Below are positions 1-7,383 of a stretch of DNA of 64,000 nt, one piece after another; positions within the stretch are counted from its first letter, which is position 1, and each line of letters opens with the position of its first letter. The stretch is from NCBI GenBank assembly GCA_041397775.1, contig JAWKWB010000006.1, positions 124,001 through 188,000 of the forward strand. The letters are read 5' to 3'. The DNA comes from Ga0077555 sp041397775. Its GTDB lineage: Bacteria; Pseudomonadota; Alphaproteobacteria; Rhizobiales; Hyphomicrobiaceae. The translations under genes were made by a program, and so were the position numbers. The notes beneath the pieces were generated by a model that saw only the letters and a list, made by a program, of their open reading frames with translations, was not told the DNA's origin and did no database searches.

Positions 1-311
1 CTCATCGCGCATCGACGATCCAGGGGATTTTTCCCCGCGCCATGCGAAAATACTCTGCCAAAATCGTATGCCGAATTTTGGCTGCGGACCGGCAACCTTG
101 GCAGCAATGCGCGGTTCAGGCGCAAAGAATTATGCGACGCCCGCCAGTGTGCCCCCATTGCCCCAGCACGTCAGACAAAGATGAGTTGCCTATCACTCTT
201 ACTTGTTGTTAGGGGCGAATCACGCTTTTTTGCAGAACAAGAACCCGCTCACTATCGATCTGTCGTTGCTTGCGTTGGCGCGGTTGAGGTTGAAGAAAGG
301 TAACTGAACCA
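1..311. other. Left-edge intergenic region upstream of bcsS
   Basis: No coding frame with recognisable protein content is seen here. The stretch around 180-240 is less GC-rich than its surroundings and probably carries the promoter of the downstream BcsS gene, but I cannot pick a convincing -35/-10 pair. A purine-rich GAAGAAAGG at 292-300 is the likely ribosome binding site for the ATG at 312. Confidence 0.4.
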
Positions 312-1079
312 ATGAAGCAGTTGCATCAGGCACTACTCGGCTTCCTGGGTCTGGCCGCGGCAACCGTGGCGACGCCAGCGCTTGCCAGCGAACCCAATAC
401 GGCTCCAGACTCCGGGCCGGGCTGGTTGATCACCTACTCCGGCGTGGATTTCGCCAAGGACTCCAACTACTTCTATACGGGTGCGCTCGTTTCGCTGAAC
501 CGGGATTTCAGCCGTAGCGGCCCGGTCCTGCAGCTCTATTCGGGCTACGCGGCCTACGAGTACGCCAATCCGTCGGTCGCCGGCGGCATCGTCGACGGTG
601 ATGGTACGCAGTTGTCGGGAATGCTCGGCTATCTGTTCATCCAGCCTGGCGTCACCGTCGGCATCTATGGCGGCGTCGACTGGCAGAACTACGACCTGAC
701 GCCGAACGATCCGTCCAACAAGGTGCGCGGTAGTGAAGCCGGTGCCCGGTTCGGGGGCGACATCCGCATGCGCGGTCCCCGGCATTACGCATCGCTCGAA
801 GGCTACTACTCCACCGCCTTCGACTCCTACTGGGCCCGCGGCCGGGTCGGTGCCAATATGGGTCGCTTCATTCTCGGCCCGGAAGGCACGGCGCTCGGCA
901 GTGACGGCTGGGACGCACAGCGTGCGGGTGCGTTCATGATGACCAAGCTCTACCTGTCGCCACAGAGCCCGGTCGAATTGACCATCAGCGGTGGCTATCA
1001 GTTCACGGGCAATACGGGCGGCGGATCGAGCGGCGGCGAAGGTGCTTACGGCTCGCTCGGCATTTCGTTCGGTTTCTGA
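312..1079 (+). CDS. bcsS: Cellulose biosynthesis protein BcsS family (outer-membrane-like)
   Basis: 255 aa with a clear Sec signal peptide (residues 1-25, ending in ALA before SEP). The mature part is rich in Gly, Tyr and Ser with alternating hydrophobic residues and ends in Phe (GISFGF), as expected of a small outer-membrane beta-barrel. Overall composition and motifs such as LQLYSGY and GGDIRMRGPRHY resemble the BcsS family found beside cellulose or related glycan genes in Hyphomicrobiales. BcsS has no established enzymatic role; a part in export or anchoring of the polymer is inference. The gene converges on the GH18-CE4-GT2 gene and shares a terminator with it. No bcsA/bcsB is visible, so the partner polymer may not be cellulose. 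Confidence 0.75.
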   Translation: MKQLHQALLGFLGLAAATVATPALASEPNTAPDSGPGWLITYSGVDFAKDSNYFYTGALVSLNRDFSRSGPVLQLYSGYAAYEYANPSVAGGIVDGDGTQLSGMLGYLFIQPGVTVGIYGGVDWQNYDLTPNDPSNKVRGSEAGARFGGDIRMRGPRHYASLEGYYSTAFDSYWARGRVGANMGRFILGPEGTALGSDGWDAQRAGAFMMTKLYLSPQSPVELTISGGYQFTGNTGGGSSGGEGAYGSLGISFGF

Positions 1080-1099
1080 TCCAGGCGAAGTCCTGCGCG

Positions 1100-1140
1100 A
1101 AAAAAAGCGCTCCGCACATTGCCGTGCGGGGCGCTTTTTC
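1100..1140. terminator. Bidirectional intrinsic terminator
   Basis: A-tract, GC-rich stem (GCGC-CCGCAC pairing with GTGCGG-GCGC), six-base loop and T-tract: AAAAAAGCGC at 1101-1110 and GCGCTTTTTC at 1131-1140. The symmetry lets it work on both strands, which fits its place between convergent genes. Confidence 0.9.
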
Positions 1141-1169
1141 GTGTCCGGCAGCGAGCCTGCCGCGCTAGC

Positions 1170-4100
1170 TCATTCGGCGGGATGCAATCCGCGCCCAGAG
1201 CCCATCGCCAAGTCGGATTGGCTTTGCGTCAATCCTTTTCGCTTGGCTTTTCCCCAGGACGCGAGGCGCCCGCGCAATGCCGCCAGGAACGTTCTGAACG
1301 AAATCCAGAAGATCAGCTGGCGATAGCAGAAGCGCTGCAGGAACACGAGCGGCAGCAGGCTCCAGTTGCCTGGCAGCCGGTGCAGCATGACGGCGATAAC
1401 GGCAAACGCAAACTCGAGCACCTGGAAGATCATCCAGTAGTTGCCGATCTCGTATGTGCGGTCGGAGACGAAACTGCCGCCGTGGTACAGATAGCTCCAT
1501 CCGTCCGACACGATGGCGAGCACCACCAGCAGGTCCATGACCGGCGAGATCAACGTGAACAGGAACTGGAAGATGATGATGTTGGGGAACGTGAAGGCCT
1601 TCAGCCCCCACGCCCCGCGCTGGAAGTAGATGTCGCGGTGCTTGTAGGCGGCCTGGATCGTGCCGAACATCCAGCGGAAACGCTGCTTGTTGAACTCCCG
1701 CAGGGTCTCGGGTGCTTCCGTGACCGCAATGGCGTCAGCCTCGTTGACGACCCGCCAGCCGGCACGCTCCAGCTTCATCGTCAGATCGGCGTCCTCCGCG
1801 AACGTATCGCCGTCGTAGAGGCCCGCGTCCACGATCGCCTTTCTCCGCCAAGCGCCGATGGCGCCGGGAACGACACTGATCCCGTTCACGAGCGAGAAGG
1901 CGCGCCTGTCCATGCTCTGGGCCGTGATGTACTCCAGGGCCTGAAAGCGCGACAGGAGCGTGGACCGGTTGCCGATGGTCACGAGGCCGGCCACCGCCCC
2001 CACGTCTTCATCGCCGAAGTTGGCGATGAGCTTGTCGAGTGCATCGGGGGCCAGCCGCGTGTCGGCGTCGATACAGACCACGATCTCGGCCGACGTCGCG
2101 AGAATCCCGGTGTTGAGGGCGCTCGACTTGCCACCGTTTTCCTTGGTGATGAGGCGAACCCGTGGCTCTCCGGCAAAGGCCTCGCGGACGGCGCCCGACG
2201 TGCCATCCACCGAGCCGTCGTCGACGACGACGATCTCGAAATCCGTCCGGCGCGATCCCAGGAGCGATCGGATGCAGTCCGCAATGACCCGCTCCTCGTT
2301 GTAGGCGGGCACGATGACCGCCAGAGTCGGACGGGTCTCGAGCGGCTTGCGACGCTTGGCATAGGTCATCGTCTGCCAGCCGGCCGCAAGCGAGATCGCC
2401 ACGAGCCGGGCGACCCCCAGGAACAGCCCGAGGATGAAAAACACCTTGAGCCCATCACTGAACGAGCGCGCGATGGAGAAGCCTACGTCGTTGACGATCG
2501 GGACGTAATCGCTGTTGCTCAGCAGAGGCGGCATCAGCGCATCGCGTTGCAGACCGAGCAACTCGTGCACGGTTGCGAAACGGAAGCCCTTGGCGCGCAA
2601 TTCGTCGATGATGCGCGGCAGGGCTGCGATCGTCTGCTTCCTGTCGCCACCACCGTCGTGCAGAAGCACGATGTTGCCGTCCTGGCGCAAGGCGTACGCT
2701 ACGGTTCGCTTCACGATCTCGTCGGCACCCGGGCGGTCCCAGTCCAGCGGGTCGATGCGCTGGCCGATGGTGATGTAGCCGAGCGCCGCCGACGCCTGCA
2801 GCGTGCGTGCCTGGGTTTGCGTTTCCGGCTCGACATCCTTCACGAATGGCGGGCGGAAGAGCGTCGTCCGAATGCCGATCTGGGATTCGAGAACGCGCTG
2901 CGTCGCGTTCAACTCCATATCGAGCTGCGCACCCGGTATCTCGCTCAGATCGGGATGCGTGAACGTATGGTTGCCGATATCGTGCCCTTCCGCGTGGATC
3001 CGACGAAGGACCCGAGGCGCGAGCGCCGCGACAGCCCCGACGACGAAGAAAGTCGCCTTGACCTTCTTCTGCTTGAGAACATCGAGAATGGGCGCCGTGT
3101 AGACGGAAGGCCCGTCGTCGAATGTCAACGCGATTACTTTTTCCTTGTTGAACCCCGTGCGGGAGATCGTCATCGATCGTGAAACGGACTTCAGCCACTG
3201 CCCCGTAATCAGATTGTATTTCGGGAGGTGCTGGATCTCGCGCTTTCCCAGCCGCGCCTGACCCGCGAACTTCAAGATCTCACCCTTGCCCTGGTAGGCG
3301 ACGGCCTGCCCCGGATCGAGCACCTCGAGGTCCGCGAGCGCCTTCTGATTGGGTGCCCGACCACGCGCAAGGGTCGCCCAGACGGTGGGATCTTCCGTGC
3401 CCAGTCGCCACAATGCGATTCCGCCCGGCTCCATCGCTAGCGCCGCAGCCATCTGGTTGAACGTGGTCACACCATCGAGCATCCAGACCGTGTGCGTTCC
3501 CCCCGAGGACCTTTCCCGATAGGACAATTCGGGGTTCAGGGATTCCTCGTTGAAAGCCATTTTGGCATCGGCGCGATGCGTAATGTCCCAGGCTTCCTGT
3601 ATCGAAACGATATTCGCCTCTCCAGCAGCGCTCCAATCGATGGCATAGGAACCGATCGCCACGACGATCTTGCGGCCCGCCACCTTCTCGAAGAACTGGT
3701 CGAGAAGCGCCTCGAACCAGCCTTGCGCTGCCAAGGGCCCGGGGCTGTCGTAGGCGGAGTGCTGGTCATAGGCCAGCAGGATCACCTGGTCTGCCGCCTC
3801 GACGATATTGAAATAGCTGTCTGGCCGGTCGTACGCGGGAAGAACCACCAGAACCTTCTTCCGCGCGCCGGCAATTGCGGTTTTCAGCTCTTTGACGAAG
3901 TCGACGAGAAGGGCTCGGTCGTCCTTGGGGATCTCCTTGAAGTCGATCGCAAGACCGTCGATGCGATCGCTTTGCAGATAGCGCCGGAGCGTGTCGACGA
4001 GCCCGGAGCGTGCCTCCTTGGAACGCAGCAGGGCGCCCGTCTCCGCGCCGCGCCACTTCTTGGCGGCGTTGTCGTAATTGTTGATGACGGGAATAACCTG

Positions 4101-4577
4101 GAGATGCGAGGCATTCTTCTCGATCCAGTCGCCCAGAACCTGTTGCTCGCGCTCGTCGTCGGCGACGACGCGCCCGTGCTCGCCCGTCATATGCAGCCAC
4201 TCCGGAAGCAGGACGTCCAGATCGTGGGCGTGGGCGCGCAGCGAGAGAAAGCTGTTCTTGTCCCAATTGGTATAGAACGCAAACCTGGTGACGTTTGACG
4301 TCGCCAGGTTCGGATCGGATCGGACACGATCCTCCCGAAGATCCCAGTCCTCACGATGTGCATTGCGCTGAGGGGCGGGCAATGGCGGCAGGAACTCCCG
4401 TTCCAGCGCCAGGGGGATCGCCGGAAGGAGTGGCGCATTCGCTGAGCTGATCACGAATACTGCGGCGATTGCACTGAGGCACAGGCATGCGGCCGCCAGC
4501 GCGACGCTGACCCACTTGGAACGCTTTCCGGTTGGATCGAAAAAGACCTGGTTCTGTCCCGAAGACATTGGAAGCAC
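1170..4577 (-). CDS. Tri-domain GH18-like / CE4 polysaccharide deacetylase / GT2 glycan synthase
   Basis: 1135 aa. Order: cytoplasmic N-terminus, TM about 21-45, GH18-like domain about 95-420, NodB/CE4 deacetylase about 478-680 (TFDDGP 485-490, NHTFTH 536-541, RPPF 575-578, LLHD 638-641), TM about 708-733, processive GT2 about 750-980 (PAYNEE 757-762, DDGS 786-789, DADT 837-840, EDAD 928-931, QRFRW 965-969), then C-terminal TM helices. This places the GH18 and CE4 domains in the periplasm and the GT2 active site in the cytoplasm, joining roles that PgaC and PgaB divide in PNAG synthesis. The GH18 motif reads DGLAIDFKEI (207-216): Lys214 stands where family members carry the catalytic Glu, so hydrolysis may be lost. 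A chitosan- or PNAG-like product is inferred; substrate is unknown. The ATG start is followed by a plausible membrane anchor. Confidence 0.88.
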   Translation of the reverse strand: MLPMSSGQNQVFFDPTGKRSKWVSVALAAACLCLSAIAAVFVISSANAPLLPAIPLALEREFLPPLPAPQRNAHREDWDLREDRVRSDPNLATSNVTRFAFYTNWDKNSFLSLRAHAHDLDVLLPEWLHMTGEHGRVVADDEREQQVLGDWIEKNASHLQVIPVINNYDNAAKKWRGAETGALLRSKEARSGLVDTLRRYLQSDRIDGLAIDFKEIPKDDRALLVDFVKELKTAIAGARKKVLVVLPAYDRPDSYFNIVEAADQVILLAYDQHSAYDSPGPLAAQGWFEALLDQFFEKVAGRKIVVAIGSYAIDWSAAGEANIVSIQEAWDITHRADAKMAFNEESLNPELSYRERSSGGTHTVWMLDGVTTFNQMAAALAMEPGGIALWRLGTEDPTVWATLARGRAPNQKALADLEVLDPGQAVAYQGKGEILKFAGQARLGKREIQHLPKYNLITGQWLKSVSRSMTISRTGFNKEKVIALTFDDGPSVYTAPILDVLKQKKVKATFFVVGAVAALAPRVLRRIHAEGHDIGNHTFTHPDLSEIPGAQLDMELNATQRVLESQIGIRTTLFRPPFVKDVEPETQTQARTLQASAALGYITIGQRIDPLDWDRPGADEIVKRTVAYALRQDGNIVLLHDGGGDRKQTIAALPRIIDELRAKGFRFATVHELLGLQRDALMPPLLSNSDYVPIVNDVGFSIARSFSDGLKVFFILGLFLGVARLVAISLAAGWQTMTYAKRRKPLETRPTLAVIVPAYNEERVIADCIRSLLGSRRTDFEIVVVDDGSVDGTSGAVREAFAGEPRVRLITKENGGKSSALNTGILATSAEIVVCIDADTRLAPDALDKLIANFGDEDVGAVAGLVTIGNRSTLLSRFQALEYITAQSMDRRAFSLVNGISVVPGAIGAWRRKAIVDAGLYDGDTFAEDADLTMKLERAGWRVVNEADAIAVTEAPETLREFNKQRFRWMFGTIQAAYKHRDIYFQRGAWGLKAFTFPNIIIFQFLFTLISPVMDLLVVLAIVSDGWSYLYHGGSFVSDRTYEIGNYWMIFQVLEFAFAVIAVMLHRLPGNWSLLPLVFLQRFCYRQLIFWISFRTFLAALRGRLASWGKAKRKGLTQSQSDLAMGSGRGLHPAE

Positions 4578-5373
4578 AGCCCTCCGTGGTCTCCCGAGGC
4601 GTTACTGGCCTCGGAAACGATGGTTTGACGGGCTGAAGGCGCTGGCTTCTGTCGGTTTTGGGACGCGCTACATCAACCCAACAAAACCGCAGGCAAATCT
4701 TGCTCCAATTGAAGAAAATTTTAATTTCAACTTTTCGTTAAGGTTAACGCGCCGGCGCACTTTCAGCCCACGGCCAGCCGGTGGCGGATATGATTTTTGT
4801 TCCCAGCGTTCGGGCTTCGATATTTGCACCTCGCGCAGCGTGTCCCGGAGCCAACGTCGAAACCAAGGAACACACTGGCAATCACATGATATTATTATGT
4901 CTTTCTCGATTGCCGCCAACTGAGGAACCTGGTCGCACGTGTCGCGATCGCGAATGCCCCTCATGCCTCTGCCGGCTTCGAACGGACTTCGCCGCCGGAG
5001 CGGCTGCATTCAGACCGGTCGGAGGCGCAAGCCCCGCCGGCTCCTACCGATCCACAGACGCTACCTGCTGCTTCGCGAGCTTCGGCATCCCGTCAACGTG
5101 AGCCGATCCGGTGCGCGCGTGCCAGGATGAGACGATCGGATTGGCAGGCTCACCATCGGACAATGCGGCGACTGATACCGGCGAAACGAAAAAGGGGCGT
5201 TGCCCGGCTGCCTCACGCGCCGTGCAACGCCCCTCGGGGACTTGACGCCCGGCATGTGCCAAGGCGTCGGGAGTGACCGGAAATATTGGTCTTTCGCGGC
5301 CTAGTGTCGTGCATCCGACGTTCTGTACCCGCGCGGCCGGGTCCGTGACGGAACGTCGGATGCAAAAGCGATC
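4578..5373. other. Intergenic region between two minus-strand genes
   Basis: About 800 bp with no credible gene; the short frames on both strands have arbitrary composition. It must hold the promoter of the tri-domain synthase (near 4600-4760, where the sequence becomes AT-richer). It also carries a minus-strand terminator (5190-5234) and the first CTAG palindromic element (5301-5377) behind the DUF3131 gene. Confidence 0.5.
5190..5234 (-). terminator. Intrinsic terminator downstream of the DUF3131 gene
   Basis: Perfect 11-bp stem: AGGGGCGTTGC at 5193-5203 pairs with GCAACGCCCCT at 5224-5234, loop 20 nt. Read on the minus strand the stem is followed by TTTTCG. It lies about 140 nt past the stop codon of the DUF3131 gene. 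Confidence 0.7.
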
Positions 5374-5377
5374 CTAG
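5301..5377. repeat. CTAG-ended palindromic element A
   Basis: 77 bp bounded by CTAG at 5301-5304 and 5374-5377. A perfect 14-bp stem, TGCATCCGACGTTC (5310-5323) and GAACGTCGGATGCA (5351-5364), encloses a GC-rich loop. Its stem resembles that of element C (6986-7064). The right-hand CTA/CTAG forms the TAG stop codon of the DUF3131 gene. No transposase is present. It may act as a terminator-like structure or be a small mobile palindrome. Confidence 0.7.
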
Positions 5378-6633
5378 ATCTTCAACTCCACCAGCGGCTT
5401 GCGCCCGCTGAAGATGCTGGCGATCGCTTCGAGAACCATGCCGTTCGTATTCACATCCATGATGTTGGGCCGCTTGCCGTTCGCCTCGAACACGCCCGGT
5501 CCAAAGCCCCGCCCTTCGGTGCGAGCCTTCGCGCGCACGTGCTCGATGAGCTTTCTCGAATAGTCGTCGCCATTCTCCGCGTGCCACATGAAAGCACCCT
5601 TGGTGCTCACCATCCGGTAGGCGTCGGCGAACGATTTGGTCTGCCAGTGTTTGGCAGTCACGGAGGAGTGCACGGGCCAGCGATGCCAACCCTCCGCGGT
5701 GAGATCGTAGCCCTGATAGGTGAACCAGGGATTCTTGTCGATGGGCGCCTCGGAGACGCACGTGAGAACACCCGTCTTGTCGAAGCGCTCTTTCTGCGCC
5801 GCATAGAGCACGTTCGCCAGAACCTTCGAGTGCGTGGAATGGCCCAGCTCGATTGCTTCGTTGACCGAGGGCTCCGACGCGATGGAGCCGATCTTGGCCA
5901 CGTGCGCCAGAAAGGCTTTCCGGGATGCGTCGTCCGCGGGATCTAGCGGTTGTTCGTAGCCCGTCGCGACGTCGATATTCCAGAGTTTGTGGCCCCGGGA
6001 GATATAGAACACATAATTGTAGCATTCGCTCTTGATGCGCTTGGAACCCTTGATGTCATAGAGCGCCTTGTTCTGCACGATGTCGGGAAGGTTCCAATGC
6101 GCGATGAGCTTGTCGGCGGCATAGGCCCCGTTGGTCACCTTATCGAGAATATGAAGGGCAACGAACAGACGGCCCGTATCGGTCGAGTCGTACCCAACCT
6201 CGACGGCCTTGTAGTTGGTGACGCTGGTCCGGTAGTTCGGCAGGACGCCCTTGCCCCATCGGAATTCCGCGGCTTTCAGGAACGCCATGACATTGCTGAT
6301 GCGCTCGTCGAACTCCTTCGCATCGATGAGGCCGATCGAGCGCGCGGAGACGTAGGCGAGGATGATGGAACCAGCATCCCACATCGTCAGGATGTCATAG
6401 CTGCCATAACCTCCGTCTTGCCGCCAGACGGCCGCCGGGACGACGCCCTTCTTCGTGCCGGGGGTCATGGCCGCGAAGAACTGCCACGCCGTTTCCGCAT
6501 CCTTCTGCAGTTCCGCCCGATTGATGGCTGGCACGCCGGCACCCGGTGATGCGAACGAAGGACCCGCTTTGGTCACCAGCCCTCCTCCTAGAAGCAACCC
6601 GAGTTGGATTGCCTTGCGACGCGAAATTTCCAT
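5374..6633 (-). CDS. DUF3131 domain protein, exported, probable alpha/alpha-toroid glycan-active protein
   Basis: 419 aa. The N-terminus (SRRKAIQLGL, then a hydrophobic run to FAS at about 29) is a signal peptide with a twin-arginine-like motif, so Tat export is possible. The rest matches the DUF3131 family in style: conserved aromatic and acidic patches such as YDILTMWDAGS, PNYRTS, YDSTDTGRL and PWFTYQGYDL, and a C-terminal DVNTNGMVLEAI. Members are thought to adopt the toroid fold of glucoamylase-like enzymes, but no activity is established. It is transcribed in the same direction as the GH18-CE4-GT2 synthase 800 bp downstream, and a role in trimming or handling that polymer is inference. 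The TAG stop lies inside palindromic element A. Confidence 0.8.
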   Translation of the reverse strand: MEISRRKAIQLGLLLGGGLVTKAGPSFASPGAGVPAINRAELQKDAETAWQFFAAMTPGTKKGVVPAAVWRQDGGYGSYDILTMWDAGSIILAYVSARSIGLIDAKEFDERISNVMAFLKAAEFRWGKGVLPNYRTSVTNYKAVEVGYDSTDTGRLFVALHILDKVTNGAYAADKLIAHWNLPDIVQNKALYDIKGSKRIKSECYNYVFYISRGHKLWNIDVATGYEQPLDPADDASRKAFLAHVAKIGSIASEPSVNEAIELGHSTHSKVLANVLYAAQKERFDKTGVLTCVSEAPIDKNPWFTYQGYDLTAEGWHRWPVHSSVTAKHWQTKSFADAYRMVSTKGAFMWHAENGDDYSRKLIEHVRAKARTEGRGFGPGVFEANGKRPNIMDVNTNGMVLEAIASIFSGRKPLVELKI

Positions 6634-6895
6634 ACTAGCACCTGTCTCAAATCGTTACAGACTACTGTCTCACGCGATCGCCCTTCGCTTGAGGTTACGG
6701 ATTTGCACATCATATGCCAATTTTGATGATTGCTGAAATTCTTCAGCGGCGCGGCATCATTGACAGCGCACTGAAAAAAACTTCGAGGGAAGGGAATGGC
6801 CTGCCGTTCCCGCCGAGGGCCAGGTCTCGATACAATCGGCCGATCCCTGTCGACCTCCAATCGCCCTACGGCCTCTCTCCCGTGAACGCCGCCGC

Positions 6896-6972
6896 CTAGT
6901 GTTCCGGCTCCGACACTTGGTTCCCCGTGCATCGTACTCTGGAGCAAGTGTCGGAGCCAGAAGGAACACTAG
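6896..6972. repeat. CTAG-ended palindromic element B
   Basis: 77 bp. Outer arms CTAGTGTTCC (6896-6905) and GGAACACTAG (6963-6972); inner arms GGCTCCGACACTTG (6906-6919) and CAAGTGTCGGAGCC (6945-6958); a 4-nt bulge on the right side and a 25-nt loop. Its ends match elements A and C, but the inner stem sequence differs. Confidence 0.8.
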
Positions 6973-6985
6973 CAGCTATATGTTT

Positions 6986-7064
6986 CTAGTGTACCTCTTG
7001 CATCAGACGTTTGGTCACGAGCCAAGCCGCGAGTGGGTACCAAACGTCTGATGCGCTACACTAG
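6986..7064. repeat. CTAG-ended palindromic element C
   Basis: 79 bp, 13 bp after element B. Outer arms CTAGTGTA (6986-6993) and TACACTAG (7057-7064); inner perfect 16-bp arms GCATCAGACGTTTGGT (7000-7015) and ACCAAACGTCTGATGC (7039-7054). The inner stem is close to that of element A (GCATCmGACGTTy), so A and C appear to be diverged copies with compensating changes on both arms. Confidence 0.8.
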
Positions 7065-7383
7065 CGTCCTACACCCCGCCCCGGGGCGCCGCCGCACGAC
7101 GCGGACTGGTCTTGTCCACAGGCCAGCGCAAGGCCCGCTTCGTTCGCGGCATATCACTTGCGCAGCCACAGCCGCATGCCTCAAAAGTTGTTAACGGACT
7201 GTAGGACAACGGACGGACCGAGGAGCGCGTGACGCGCGTCCACCTCGCTCGCGGTCCGGGCAATACTGAGTTTGATATTGAGTGAGCGCACTTGTCGGCA
7301 TCGACGGTGCGGCGCTGCGGAATAGAGCGTCGCGACCTCGTGCGGTGTCCTCACTCGAATTTACAATCGAGAGTGGGAAAACA

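Larger units (their letters stand above)
6634..7383. other. Divergent intergenic region with two CTAG palindromes
   Basis: About 750 bp between the minus-strand DUF3131 gene and the plus-strand RTX gene. AT-richer sequence at 6650-6780 probably holds the DUF3131 promoter. Elements B and C occupy 6896-7064. The RTX frame is open from a GTG at 7282, but I place its start at 7384. Confidence 0.5.

Noticed and set aside
1119..3182. 687-residue plus-strand frame opposite the tri-domain synthase
   Set aside because: Shadow of a GC-rich gene on the other strand; no family features, and the synthase is well supported.
4578..5373. Small genes in the gap between the synthase and DUF3131 genes
   Set aside because: Short frames only, with arbitrary composition and no ribosome binding sites.
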